DNA from: Candidatus Kuenenia stuttgartensis | GTDB taxonomy: Bacteria; Bacteroidota; Bacteroidia; Flavobacteriales_D; Crocinitomicaceae | Length of the DNA stretch: 17,970 nt | Reading direction: 5' to 3' | NCBI GenBank assembly: GCA_943326025.2 | Contig: CALPRR020000029.1 | Location: 1 to 17,970 of the forward strand | Part shown: positions 5,785 through 15,190 of the stretch, piece after piece | Layout of the letters: each line of letters starts with the position of its first letter | Position numbering within the stretch: position 1 is the first letter of the stretch | The notes under the pieces: generated by a model | Told to the model about the DNA's origin: nothing | The model's input: only the letters and a program-made list of their open reading frames with translations | Database searches by the model: none | Position numbers and translations under genes: made by a program

Positions 5785-7031
5785 TGATTGAATTTGAACG
5801 ATTTAAATTAAAGAATGGCTTAACTGTTCTTTTCCACAAAGATGTAACGACTCCGATGGTTGTCATAAATACACTTTATGATGTTGGTGCACGAGACGAA
5901 TCTGAAGATAAAACAGGTTTTGCCCATTTATTTGAACATTTAATGTTTGGTGGATCGGTAAACATTCCAGATTTCGATGCTCCTCTTCAAAATGCAGGTG
6001 GAGAAAGTAATGCATTTACATCAAATGATATTACAAACTATTACGACGTTTTACCTGCTCACAATATAGAAACAGGTTTATGGCTAGAAAGTGACAGAAT
6101 GCTTTCATTGGCTTTTACTGAAAAAAGTCTTGAAGTTCAACGTAATGTAGTAATCGAAGAATTTAAACAACGCTATCTAAATCAACCTTATGGTGATGTT
6201 TGGTTAGAATTAAGACCTTTAGCTTACGAAAAACATCCCTACAAATGGGCGACAATCGGTAAGGAAATAAGTCACATCGAAAACGCTACAATGGAAGATG
6301 TGAAAGCATTTTTTCATAAACATTATAATCCAAGTAACGCAATATTATGCATTGCTGGTAATTTTGAATTAGAAGAAATTAAACGTTTGGTTGAAAAATG
6401 GTACGGAGATATTCCAGCAGGTATTAAACCAGCCCGTATACTTGACAAAGAACCAAAGCAAAAAGAATTTAGAGAACAAATTATCGAAAGAAGCGTTCCT
6501 TCTGATGCATTTTATTACGCTTTCAAAATGCCAGAAAGAAGAGATCCAGCTTATTACATCGTTGATATTTTATCAGATGCATTAGGAAGAGAAAAATCTT
6601 CTCGATTGTATGTTTCTATCAAAAAAGAAAAACAAATTGCCAGTTCAATTAGTGCCTACATCACAGGATCTTTAGATGATGGACTATTAATCATTTCAGG
6701 TAAATTAAATCCAGGAAAAACATTTGAAGAGTTAGACAAGGCCCTTTGGGAAGTTATTGATGAAATGAAAAAAACGACAATTTCTAGAGAAGAATTAGAT
6801 CGATTGTTGATTAAAATCAGAACTGAAAAAGAATTTCAAGAAGAAGGATTGTTGAATCGTGCAATGAATTTATGTACGTTTGAGTTACTTGGAGATGCAA
6901 ATGGAATCAATGAAGAAAGAGAAATTTATCAATCAATTACTCCTAAACATATTCATCATTATGCAAATGAAATTTTGAAACAAACCAACTGTTCTTTACT
7001 AAAAGTTAAAGCGATTAATAATGCTGAATAG
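5784..7031 (+). CDS. M16 family zinc peptidase, catalytic subunit
   Basis: This 415-residue protein is an M16B (mitochondrial-processing-peptidase-like, PqqL/YmxG type) peptidase. The inverted zinc motif HXXEH is intact as H48-LF-E51-H52, where E51 is the catalytic base, and the third zinc ligand is E125 or E126 in NVVIEEF. Flanking family features are DVGARDE before it, GGESNAFTSNDITNYY after it and NPSNAILCIAGNF at the domain boundary. The second half of the protein has lost the R/Y substrate-binding motif seen in its partner. No signal peptide is visible (MIEFERFKLKNGLTV is the normal N-terminus), so it is probably cytosolic. The ATG overlaps the stop of the flavoprotein gene by one base, and its own end overlaps the next M16 gene by 11 bases, so the three are translationally coupled. 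Confidence 0.94.
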   Translation: MIEFERFKLKNGLTVLFHKDVTTPMVVINTLYDVGARDESEDKTGFAHLFEHLMFGGSVNIPDFDAPLQNAGGESNAFTSNDITNYYDVLPAHNIETGLWLESDRMLSLAFTEKSLEVQRNVVIEEFKQRYLNQPYGDVWLELRPLAYEKHPYKWATIGKEISHIENATMEDVKAFFHKHYNPSNAILCIAGNFELEEIKRLVEKWYGDIPAGIKPARILDKEPKQKEFREQIIERSVPSDAFYYAFKMPERRDPAYYIVDILSDALGREKSSRLYVSIKKEKQIASSISAYITGSLDDGLLIISGKLNPGKTFEELDKALWEVIDEMKKTTISREELDRLLIKIRTEKEFQEEGLLNRAMNLCTFELLGDANGINEEREIYQSITPKHIHHYANEILKQTNCSLLKVKAINNAE

Positions 7032-8280
7032 ATCTCAACAACCAGAATTACAAGCGATTCATAAAATTGATTTCGTTAAACCTCAACAATTTGATATTAC
7101 TTCAACTGTGAAATTATATTTCATGAAAGAGGTTGCAAATGATACTGCTCGATTTGATTTATATTTCGATGCTGGAACAGTTAAAGGAGAAAAAGGAATC
7201 CCTTCTTTTGTGAATAGTCTTTTACTTTCAGGAACTCAAGATAAATCTTCGACTTTAATTCACGAACAAATTGATGCTTTAGGTGGATTTATGGAAAGTG
7301 GTATTTCTTTTGAGTCTGCAGTTACCTCTATGTTCTGTTTAAGAGAAAATGTTCTTCCTTTAATGCACATATTAACCGATGCAATTCAAAACGTTGCTTT
7401 TTTCGAAAGAGAAATTGATGAGCTTGTACAAGATAAAAAGCAAGGGTATCTAATGAATCTAGAAAAAGTAAGTTTTCTAGCTCAAAGAGGTTTTCAACAA
7501 CGTTTATTTCACACTTCTGAAAATTATTCAAAAGTTGCCAATCTTGATTATTATGAAAACATTTCAAGTAGCAAACTAAAATCGTTCTACAGAGAAAATT
7601 ATTTAGAAGGATTATTTAAAGTTGTAGTTGTTGGAAATCTTGAACAAGATGCGATTGATGAAATTATTGACACAATCGGAAAATGGTCAAAACCAACATC
7701 ACGTGAATTTGAATCAAACATTAAAAATCTCCCAGGAAATACTCACATTGAAAAAGAAGGAGCAGTTCAAACGGCTATTCGTCTAGGTAAAATCCTTTTC
7801 AACAAAACACATGAGGACTATAATGATTTTGTAGTCTTAAATACTGTTTTAGGCGATTACTTTGGCAGTCGATTAATGTCTAATATCCGTGAAGATAAAG
7901 GTTATACTTACGGTATTGGTTCGATGCTTTCAGAATACAATAAATTTGGTTATTTCATGATTGCAACTGAAGTAGCGACTGAATTTAAAGATGCAACGCT
8001 GAAAGAAATTAAATTTGAAATCGAAAAATTGCAAACTGAATTGATTTCTGAAGAAGAAATGGATTTAGTGAAAAATTATCTATTAGGTCAATTACTAAAA
8101 AGTGCAGATGGGCCTTATTCAATGATGGATTTGTATACAAGTGCTCAAATTCATGGATTTGATTTTGAATTTTACAATAAATGTATCGAAGATTTACATA
8201 AAATTACTCCAGAGAGAATAAAAGAATTAGCTGTAAAATATTTAAATTGGGAAGACATGACAATAGTAACTGCTGGATAA
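7021..8280 (+). CDS. M16 family peptidase-like protein, non-catalytic subunit
   Basis: This 419-residue M16 protein lacks the zinc site: where HXXEH should be, residues about 62-71 read SFVNSLLLSG. It keeps the substrate-binding segment in its second half, FGSRLMSNIREDKGYTYGIGS (about 281-301), with R290 and Y295/Y297 as the presumed R/Y pair. It is therefore the partner of the preceding gene, and together they would form one heterodimeric clamshell peptidase, as known for mitochondrial MPP and for bacterial M16B pairs from Sphingomonas. Its start lies inside the end of the catalytic gene (11-base overlap), which favours equal amounts of both subunits. No signal peptide is seen. Substrates are probably short or unfolded peptides, by family analogy only. 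Confidence 0.92.
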   Translation: MLNRSQQPELQAIHKIDFVKPQQFDITSTVKLYFMKEVANDTARFDLYFDAGTVKGEKGIPSFVNSLLLSGTQDKSSTLIHEQIDALGGFMESGISFESAVTSMFCLRENVLPLMHILTDAIQNVAFFEREIDELVQDKKQGYLMNLEKVSFLAQRGFQQRLFHTSENYSKVANLDYYENISSSKLKSFYRENYLEGLFKVVVVGNLEQDAIDEIIDTIGKWSKPTSREFESNIKNLPGNTHIEKEGAVQTAIRLGKILFNKTHEDYNDFVVLNTVLGDYFGSRLMSNIREDKGYTYGIGSMLSEYNKFGYFMIATEVATEFKDATLKEIKFEIEKLQTELISEEEMDLVKNYLLGQLLKSADGPYSMMDLYTSAQIHGFDFEFYNKCIEDLHKITPERIKELAVKYLNWEDMTIVTAG

Positions 8281-8290
8281 ATTATATTTT

Positions 8291-8321
8291 TATAGTTGAA
8301 AAATGATTTTATGCAACTATA
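8291..8321 (+). terminator. Possible terminator hairpin after the M16 operon
   Basis: Bases 8291-8298 (TATAGTTG) are the exact reverse complement of 8314-8321 (CAACTATA). The 15-base loop can form a small inner AAAAT/ATTTT stem. It lies 10 bases after the stop of the second M16 gene and is followed by a T-rich stretch. The stem is poor in G/C, so termination would be weak. Confidence 0.4.
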
Positions 8322-8348
8322 TTTATGTTTATACGTTAAGTTAATGAT

Positions 8349-8362
8349 GTGTAATATTACAC
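8349..8362. promoter_or_regulatory. Perfect 14-bp palindrome, candidate operator
   Basis: GTGTAATATTACAC at 8349-8362 is a perfect palindrome without a spacer, ending 7 bases before the ATG of the T9SS cargo gene. Its size and symmetry fit a binding site for a dimeric repressor or activator, and the position, overlapping the ribosome-access region, would suit repression. No regulator gene is nearby, so the protein that would bind it is unknown. Confidence 0.45.
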
Positions 8363-8369
8363 CTTCACT

Positions 8370-11300
8370 ATGAGGAATAAATTAATTGTCATATTTATAT
8401 TACTATTCGCTTTACACAAGCCTTCATATGCTTCCCATGTAATGGGTGGAGAAATTACGTGGAAATGTCAAGGCGGTAATTATGTATTTCAATTAGTATA
8501 TTATCGAGATTGTAATGGAGCTGATGTTAATACTATTGCTGTCAATTTAGGAGTTTGGAACCATCCAACATTATCAAGTATTTCTTTATCATTTGTTTCA
8601 AGACAAGATATATCACCATTTTGCTCACCTGTAAATTCATCTCCTCCAGCAATTTCTTGTGGAAATGGAACCGCAGGAGGAAATGGTGCTGGTGCTATTG
8701 AAAAAATCATCTATAAAAGTGCCCCTATTTCAATCAGTGGTGTTCCTCCAGCAGAAGGTTGGATTTTTACTTTTCAAGATTTCTCTCGAAGTGGCTCTGT
8801 AACTAATTTTACAAATCCTTCATCATATGGAATTACATTAACAGCAAAAATGTTTGCTATTTCCTCCAATTCAAGCTCATGTGTTGATTCTTCACCTGTT
8901 TTCTTACAAGAACCCTATTTTGTTTCATGTTCTGGTACACCTTATGAATACAGTGCTAATATTATTGATCCCGACTTAGATTCGACGGTTGTAGAATTTG
9001 GAACCCCATACAATAACTTTCCTTCTGGCACAACCTATAATCCACCTTTAAATCCAATACCAATCCCATTTGAACCTGGATTTAATTTCTCTTCACCAAT
9101 ACCAAATTCAGCATTTAACCCTGCAAACATTGGTGCAACCCTTAATAGTTCAAACGGTCAACTAAACTTTAAAACGTTTACCCAAGGAAATTATAATGTG
9201 AAATTGGTTGCTAAATCATATAGAAATGGTATGCTGATTGCACAGGTTGAACGCGAAATGTTATTAGTGGTTACCAACTGTAACAATCTAAATAACCCTC
9301 CAAACATTATCGCCCCTTTTCCTGGGAATTCTTTTGAAACAACTATTATAGCAGGATCACCAGTAAACTTCACTTTAGCAGCAACTGATATAGAATTACT
9401 TCAAGATGGTTCACCTCAACATAATAAACTTACTACATCAGGACCAATGTATGGAACAAACTTCACAAGTACTTCGGGTTGTGATATCGCTCCATGTGCT
9501 ACTTTAAACTCATCTCCTGTCATTACTGGAACTCAAGGTGTGAGTGTTAATTTTTCATGGCAAACAACATGTGACCACTTAGCAAATCAATACGGAATTG
9601 TTGCTAATTCTGTTCCATACAATTTTGTATTTAAAATTCAAGATGATTATTGTCAAGTGCCTAAAGTTAGATATGCTACTGTTACAATAAATGTTGTAAA
9701 CCCAGGAGTGATTTCTGCACCAGCTATTGAATGTATTCAAACAGAAACTAACGGTGATGTAACAATTAACTGGAAAACTGTCTCAAATCCATCGAATTCA
9801 TTTGTTAAATATGAAGTACACTCCCTACAAAACGGACTTCTTTCAACAATTACTAATATCAACACTTCAACCTTCACAGATGTTGCAGTATCATCAAAAA
9901 AAGACTATTTCATTATTGTATACTCAGGATGTGGAGGAAATACCCCAAGAAGTAGTGATACTGTTTCAAATATTCGATTAGCAATCAATAATCCTGTAAA
10001 TGGAACTGCAGTATTAAGTTGGAACAAACCATATTCAAGTCAAATGACTACAATGAATGATTATTTCTATATTCTAAGAGAATATCCAACTGGAAATTGG
10101 ATAATTAGAGATAGTGTTCCATATTCCACAACAAATTTTGTTGACACAATTGATATTTGTTCAGCGCAATTAAATTATCAAATACTCTTAAAAAACTCCC
10201 CATGTAACTATAATTCAAACAGCATAGGTGATGTTTTTCAAGATATGATAACACCAGACATACCATTAATAACATCAGTAACAGTTGATACATTAACAGG
10301 TGCTTTATCTATCAATTGGACACAAAATAGTAAGCCTGACACCTATGGTTATATTGTTTATTATTTTGACAATAATGGATTTATTAAAGAGTTAGATACA
10401 GTATGGGGGTTAGCTTCTACACAGTATAGTTATTATCCAGATTTAACTAATGGAGAATTAACTTTCACTATTGCTGCTTTTGATTCTTGCCATTTAGTAA
10501 TTGACCCTAATTCATATCAAACTTCTGCGAAAGCTGATCCTCATACTTCAATGTTTTTAAGATCGACATTGGATTATTGTTCGTATGAACTTACATTAAA
10601 TTGGACACCATATAAAGGATGGAATAATATAGCAGGATATGAAATCTGGGGCCATATTGTAGGACAACCTTGGAAAAAACTTGGAACAACAACAAGTAAT
10701 AGTTTTAAGTATCAAACTATAGCTTTAAAAAACTATTGTTTTGCAATTAAAGCCTTTTCAAGTGATGGAAACAAATCCTTTTCTGGTACTTTATGCTTAA
10801 AAATTATAACACCTACACAACCTAGATTTAATTATATCGAAACTGGAACAGTTGAAAATAATGCAATAACTATTAAAGTTCTTGTTGACTCACAAACAAA
10901 CATAAAAGAAGTAGTTCTTGAGAAATTTAATTTATCATCGTTTATCGAAATTAAAAGACAAAACGTTGTTGGACCTACGCTAACTTTTATAGATGAAGAT
11001 GTTCAGGTTGATCGATACAATTATCAATATCGAACAAAGATTATAGATAGTTGTGGAAATAGCGGGACTTTATCAAATATTGTAAAACCAATTTTACTAA
11101 AAGTTGTAAGTGACTCAACTCAAGTAATAAATTTTTTAAATTGGACTCCATACTCTCAATATGCGGGATCACTTTTAGGTTACAATATTTATAGAGGATC
11201 AAATGGTATTTTAGACCCTACTCCGATAGCTTTTGTTAATAATGCTCAAAATTTTTACAGTGATTACGTCGCTAATAATACTAGTTTGATGAACACTGGC

Positions 11301-11678
11301 AATTTATGTTATGTAGTCGAAGCTGTTGAAAGTATGAATGTTTATGGGTTTAAACAAACAGCAAAATCAAACCTTGTTAGACAAGTTCAAGATCCTTTAA
11401 TATATTTACCGAACTCTTTTACACCTGATGGAAATGAATTTAATCAAGAATTTATTCCAATTTTCACGTTTTTTGATATTAACAATTTCAGATTTACAAT
11501 ATATGACCGTTGGGAACACATCGTATTTGAATCTACTGATTATCAAGAAGGTTGGGGTGGACAAATTTTAAACACAGGTAAAGCTGCTGAATCTGGTACA
11601 TATGTTTACAGATTATCAGTTTATGATGGTAATGGACATGAAATCGTCAAAAGAGGTTATGTCAATCTATTAAGATAA
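8370..11678 (+). CDS. Large secreted adhesin-like protein with T9SS type B (gliding-motility-associated) C-terminal domain
   Basis: This 1102-residue protein carries a signal peptide (MRNKLIVIFILLFALHKPSYA, cleavage after A21). The mature start SHVMGGEITWKCQGGNYVFQL is a recurrent opening of large Bacteroidota surface proteins. The first 450 residues contain beta-rich segments and many cysteines, including a SPVITGTQGVSVNFSW region of PKD/cadherin-like character. Residues of about 455-1000 look like several fibronectin type III-like modules (repeated INWKT / LSWNKP / INWTQN / LNWTPY strands). The last 95 residues are the type B T9SS sorting domain: LPNSFTPDGNEFNQEF, FTIYDRWEHIVFES, GWGG, GTYVYRLSVYD and GYVNLLR. 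It should cross the inner membrane by Sec and the outer membrane by the T9SS, and stay at the surface or be released. The ATG at 8370 gives a proper signal peptide. A glycosyltransferase gene follows 31 bases later. Confidence 0.88.
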   Translation: MRNKLIVIFILLFALHKPSYASHVMGGEITWKCQGGNYVFQLVYYRDCNGADVNTIAVNLGVWNHPTLSSISLSFVSRQDISPFCSPVNSSPPAISCGNGTAGGNGAGAIEKIIYKSAPISISGVPPAEGWIFTFQDFSRSGSVTNFTNPSSYGITLTAKMFAISSNSSSCVDSSPVFLQEPYFVSCSGTPYEYSANIIDPDLDSTVVEFGTPYNNFPSGTTYNPPLNPIPIPFEPGFNFSSPIPNSAFNPANIGATLNSSNGQLNFKTFTQGNYNVKLVAKSYRNGMLIAQVEREMLLVVTNCNNLNNPPNIIAPFPGNSFETTIIAGSPVNFTLAATDIELLQDGSPQHNKLTTSGPMYGTNFTSTSGCDIAPCATLNSSPVITGTQGVSVNFSWQTTCDHLANQYGIVANSVPYNFVFKIQDDYCQVPKVRYATVTINVVNPGVISAPAIECIQTETNGDVTINWKTVSNPSNSFVKYEVHSLQNGLLSTITNINTSTFTDVAVSSKKDYFIIVYSGCGGNTPRSSDTVSNIRLAINNPVNGTAVLSWNKPYSSQMTTMNDYFYILREYPTGNWIIRDSVPYSTTNFVDTIDICSAQLNYQILLKNSPCNYNSNSIGDVFQDMITPDIPLITSVTVDTLTGALSINWTQNSKPDTYGYIVYYFDNNGFIKELDTVWGLASTQYSYYPDLTNGELTFTIAAFDSCHLVIDPNSYQTSAKADPHTSMFLRSTLDYCSYELTLNWTPYKGWNNIAGYEIWGHIVGQPWKKLGTTTSNSFKYQTIALKNYCFAIKAFSSDGNKSFSGTLCLKIITPTQPRFNYIETGTVENNAITIKVLVDSQTNIKEVVLEKFNLSSFIEIKRQNVVGPTLTFIDEDVQVDRYNYQYRTKIIDSCGNSGTLSNIVKPILLKVVSDSTQVINFLNWTPYSQYAGSLLGYNIYRGSNGILDPTPIAFVNNAQNFYSDYVANNTSLMNTGNLCYVVEAVESMNVYGFKQTAKSNLVRQVQDPLIYLPNSFTPDGNEFNQEFIPIFTFFDINNFRFTIYDRWEHIVFESTDYQEGWGGQILNTGKAAESGTYVYRLSVYDGNGHEIVKRGYVNLLR

Positions 11679-11709
11679 ACTTGTTCCAAAGATTAATTTA
11701 AACTTTTAA

Positions 11710-12675
11710 GTGCAAAAAATACTTATTATACAAACAGCTTTTCTTGGGGATGTAATTCTTGCAACCCCCGTAATATCTGAATTGAAAAGATTATTTCCGA
11801 ATTCAAAAATAGATTTTTTAGTACGAAAAGGAAATGAAGGTCTTTTAGCAAATAATCCTAATTGCGACAACATTTATATTTTTGATAAGAAGAATGGTAA
11901 ATACAAAAACATTCTGAATCTAATTAAAAGTTTTAGAAATGAAAAATATGAACTTATTATAAATCTTCATAGATTTGGCAGTTCTGGAATTATTACAGCT
12001 TTATCAGGCGCAAAATTAAAGTATGGTTTCAAGAAAAATCCTTTTTCTTTTTTATACAATAAAAAGTTTGAGCATTCTTTAGAAATGAGTCAACACGAAG
12101 TAGAACGTAATCTATCTATTATAGCAGAATTTGGTGCTGTTTCAATCAAAAGACCTGAGATATTTCCAAGCATTGAAAATTTCGAAAAGGTAAAACAATA
12201 CAAATCGACTACATATTTTTGTATGGCACCGGCGTCTGTTTGGTTCACAAAACAATTACCTAAAGAAAAATGGATTGAATTAGTAAAACATTATTCCAAA
12301 TCAGGTACCGTTTTCATGTTAGGGGGTAAAGAAGATTTTAACCTTTGTCAAAATATTCTGGAGAATTCAAATGAATTTGGTAAATGTATAAATTTAGCTG
12401 GAGAGTTAAATTTATTAGAATCAGCTGCACTCATAAAAGATGCAAAAAGAACTTTTGTAAATGATTCTGGTCCTTTGCATCTTTCTTCATCTATGAATGC
12501 TCCTGTAACAGCTTTTTTCTGTTCAACTACACCTTCTTTTGGTTTCGGACCTTTGTCTGATGATTCAGAAATTTTAGAAGTAAAAGACTTAGAATGCAAA
12601 CCTTGTGGCTTACATGGACATAAAGCATGTCCAAAAGGTCATTTCAAATGTGGTTACGAGATAAATACTCATTAA
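11710..12675 (+). CDS. Glycosyltransferase family 9 (heptosyltransferase-like) protein
   Basis: This 321-residue enzyme belongs to the family of lipopolysaccharide core heptosyltransferases and related GT-B transferases acting at the cytoplasmic face of the inner membrane. Family features: N-terminal ILIIQTAFLGDVILATPVI, PNSKIDFLVRKGNEGLL, a second-domain motif APASVWFTKQLPKEKW, FMLGGKEDF and FVNDSGPLHLSSSMNAPVTA, the conserved D-S/T-G-P-x-H donor-binding loop. The C-terminus has a cysteine-rich tail (CKPCGLHGHKACPKGHFKCGY) often present in this family. The start is GTG: an in-frame TAA stands directly before it at 11707-11709, and the motif MQKILIIQTAFLGD fits only this start. The sugar cannot be predicted, and many Bacteroidota use such enzymes without making heptose. 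It lies 31 bases after the T9SS cargo gene and could be co-transcribed with it. Confidence 0.88.
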   Translation: MQKILIIQTAFLGDVILATPVISELKRLFPNSKIDFLVRKGNEGLLANNPNCDNIYIFDKKNGKYKNILNLIKSFRNEKYELIINLHRFGSSGIITALSGAKLKYGFKKNPFSFLYNKKFEHSLEMSQHEVERNLSIIAEFGAVSIKRPEIFPSIENFEKVKQYKSTTYFCMAPASVWFTKQLPKEKWIELVKHYSKSGTVFMLGGKEDFNLCQNILENSNEFGKCINLAGELNLLESAALIKDAKRTFVNDSGPLHLSSSMNAPVTAFFCSTTPSFGFGPLSDDSEILEVKDLECKPCGLHGHKACPKGHFKCGYEINTH

Positions 12676-12683
12676 AAAATAAT

Positions 12684-12700
12684 ATTTCATAAAATGAAAT
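12684..12700. terminator. Weak A/T hairpin between convergent genes
   Basis: ATTTCAT at 12684-12690 pairs with ATGAAAT at 12694-12700 around a 3-base loop, 8 bases after the glycosyltransferase stop. With only A/T pairs apart from one C-G it is a poor terminator, but it is the only hairpin I find in the 116-base gap between the convergent genes. Confidence 0.25.
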
Positions 12701-12791
12701 TTAAATCATAAAAATTTAATAATCAAATATTTAAATTAATTAAAAATATCATTCTATAACACAAAACTGAATGTACAACAGAAAAGTTTAT

Positions 12792-15122
12792 TTACTTTTG
12801 TTTTACTAACCTAATCTCAACTTTTCGATCTTCTTTTTTCATTTCTTTTGTGTAAGATCCACTATGAATTAATTTCGTTTCACCATAATAATAAACAGTA
12901 ATTCGTTTTCTTGTAAATCCTAAATCTGTCAATTTTCGTTTTACTGTTTCTGCTCGCTTTTTTGATAAAGTCAAATTATAATCCAAAGAACCATCTTTGT
13001 CTGTGAAACCTAAAATCATAATCGATAAAGATGTATCCCTTGCAATCGTTTTATAAAATGAATATAATTTTTGCTGTTCTTCATCAATTAATGTAGCTTG
13101 ATCAAAATCAAAGTACAATGTAACCTCATCAATTACATCCATACCTTCAAAAAGCTCATTCAATTCTTTTTCAGATGATATAAAATCTTTTCTAGCATCC
13201 GTAACTTTTACTTCTATCTCATTTGATTGATAAGCTGTATTATTTGCATCCAACTCATTTTTGCCTTCTTTTAAATTAATTGAATTTATATTCGTAGAAT
13301 CAATTGGACAACCATTATTGTAGACTGAACCTGCAAAATCAGGACATTTATCAACATTGTTAGATACTCCATCTCCATCATTATCCATACAACAACCTGG
13401 ATTTTCGAACGGACAACCATTATTCAACTCAATCCCAGGAACATCTGGACATCGGTCAGCTGCATCAATTACTCCATCGAAATCTCTATCTGGGCAACCG
13501 TAATGAATATGTAACCCTTTTTCAGTTGGACACATATCATTCATATCAATTATCCCATCCCCATCGACATCAGGACAACCAGCAGTAGACTTAGGACCTT
13601 TATCATAGATACAATTATCTTCTTTATCTATTATTTTATCATCATCAGAATCAGGACAACCATTAAACTCTAAAGTACCTTTATCATTTGGACATTCATC
13701 CTTATCATCTGAAATTCTATCAAAATCTATATCTGAAGGATTTTTGTAATATATATTAAACGATATACCTGCGAAAAAACTTCTACCTAAAGAAGATTTT
13801 TTACCATAAAAAATCGACATATTATTTGATCCAGCAAATAAAGCTAATCGATTATAAGTAATTCGTGTAGCAGCTCCAAAATAAATTTTTCCATTTCCCA
13901 TTTGTGAAATAGGCATCATTAATGTGAAGTTATTTTTTTCAATCCTAGGTGTAATTGTATGAATAAATACATTAGATATTTTTGTTTTTTCATTCGCCAA
14001 ACTCAAAGGAATCGATGCACTATAACTCACATATAAATTTCTTTTAACATAATAATCAAAATTCAAATGAACAGTCGCAGGCAGATTCATTCTAAATTTT
14101 GATTCTTGAATTTGAGATTTCTTTCCGACACTTTGCAATTGAGAAGCTATCGCATCGTAAGGCGAAGAAATAACTCCATTGATTAAATAAAAATTATTTT
14201 TTGAATACAATTGGTTTGCATATACTTGAACTGAAGTATCCGTAAAATTATAATACAAATCGTTTTTCATATAACGAATAGAACCTAGATCAACAATGGA
14301 TCCTGAAAATTTCCACTTGTATTTATTAATGTCATATTTAACATTCTTTAATTCTCCATCCATTTCGTAAAACTGCCTTTGGAAATCAGGCCTATACTCA
14401 TATGTAAAACCCAAATCTAAACCAAGCCCTCTATTTTTATAAAAAGACTGATTAGAAGAACTACTTCTTCCAAAGTTCACATCCAACTTAGTCAAATTTA
14501 AATTTGGATTATTATTTGAAAAATTAGACATCCCATTATTCACATAAAAATAATCTGCATTCATCCCATTTAATAATTTTAAAGATGCTCCCGCTTTTAA
14601 AAATGTTGTTTGCCTATCATAAATAACCCTTGCAAACGTAAACACATTTTCAGTAAAATTTAGACGACTCATTCTTAACCTAGTAACATCTTGGCTAATA
14701 TCAACTATATTACTAGAATAGTTATTAACGGCATTTTCAGCCCAAATAGATGGCAATCCCTCTAAATTAGTAAATGTCTTAATCTTAAAACCATATCCGA
14801 TAGCGTTTTGATGGTTAATTTCATATTTAAAATTAAGTATATCGATATTCAAATAGTTATTTTGAAATCCAGCTCTACTATGTTTAATGTATTTTGTGTT
14901 TGATCCGTATAAAAGATATTCTTGAGAAGCAAAATTGCTAATTTTAGAAATATTCATATTTGAAGTAAATGAAAATTTCGTTTTAGAATCAACGATCGAA
15001 GATGGATTATAACTCGCAAGCATTGATCCAATATAATTATCTGATACAATACCCGTATTTACTTGCTGTCCAATTAGAATTTTTGAACAAAAAACAAGCA
15101 TTATCATTAAGAATGATTTCAT
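12792..15122 (-). CDS. OmpA family outer-membrane protein with DUF5723-like barrel and TSP type 3 repeats
   Basis: This 776-residue protein starts with a signal peptide (MKSFLMIMLVFCSKILIG, then QQ). Residues of about 20-460 resemble a DUF5723-type outer-membrane barrel, with SYNPSSIVDSKTKFSF near the start and repeated aromatic/glycine strands. Residues of about 467-607 contain five thrombospondin type 3 calcium-binding repeats (DSDDDKIID, DVDGDGIIDMND, DRDFDGVIDAAD, DNDGDGVSNNVDKCPD, each linked by NGCP or a variant). The last repeat carries an unusual extra ENPGCC insertion. From about residue 669 an OmpA-like peptidoglycan-binding domain begins (LYFDFDQATL; LGFTDKDGSLDYNLTLSKKRA), with the two key residues D708 and R723 present. 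The protein should tie the outer membrane to peptidoglycan through a calcium-stiffened linker. The gene lies 68 bases downstream of comM on the same strand and may be expressed with it or from its own promoter. Confidence 0.93.
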   Translation of the reverse strand: MKSFLMIMLVFCSKILIGQQVNTGIVSDNYIGSMLASYNPSSIVDSKTKFSFTSNMNISKISNFASQEYLLYGSNTKYIKHSRAGFQNNYLNIDILNFKYEINHQNAIGYGFKIKTFTNLEGLPSIWAENAVNNYSSNIVDISQDVTRLRMSRLNFTENVFTFARVIYDRQTTFLKAGASLKLLNGMNADYFYVNNGMSNFSNNNPNLNLTKLDVNFGRSSSSNQSFYKNRGLGLDLGFTYEYRPDFQRQFYEMDGELKNVKYDINKYKWKFSGSIVDLGSIRYMKNDLYYNFTDTSVQVYANQLYSKNNFYLINGVISSPYDAIASQLQSVGKKSQIQESKFRMNLPATVHLNFDYYVKRNLYVSYSASIPLSLANEKTKISNVFIHTITPRIEKNNFTLMMPISQMGNGKIYFGAATRITYNRLALFAGSNNMSIFYGKKSSLGRSFFAGISFNIYYKNPSDIDFDRISDDKDECPNDKGTLEFNGCPDSDDDKIIDKEDNCIYDKGPKSTAGCPDVDGDGIIDMNDMCPTEKGLHIHYGCPDRDFDGVIDAADRCPDVPGIELNNGCPFENPGCCMDNDGDGVSNNVDKCPDFAGSVYNNGCPIDSTNINSINLKEGKNELDANNTAYQSNEIEVKVTDARKDFISSEKELNELFEGMDVIDEVTLYFDFDQATLIDEEQQKLYSFYKTIARDTSLSIMILGFTDKDGSLDYNLTLSKKRAETVKRKLTDLGFTRKRITVYYYGETKLIHSGSYTKEMKKEDRKVEIRLVKQK

Positions 15123-15190
15123 CTAAAATAGCATTTCATGTAAAATTAAATAAATTCTACACCTTTCTTCACTATTCAAATAAAAATCGA

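Noticed and set aside
6391..6585. Open frame of 64 codons on the + strand
   Set aside because: It is a shifted-frame shadow inside the catalytic M16 gene, whose correct frame runs through uninterrupted.
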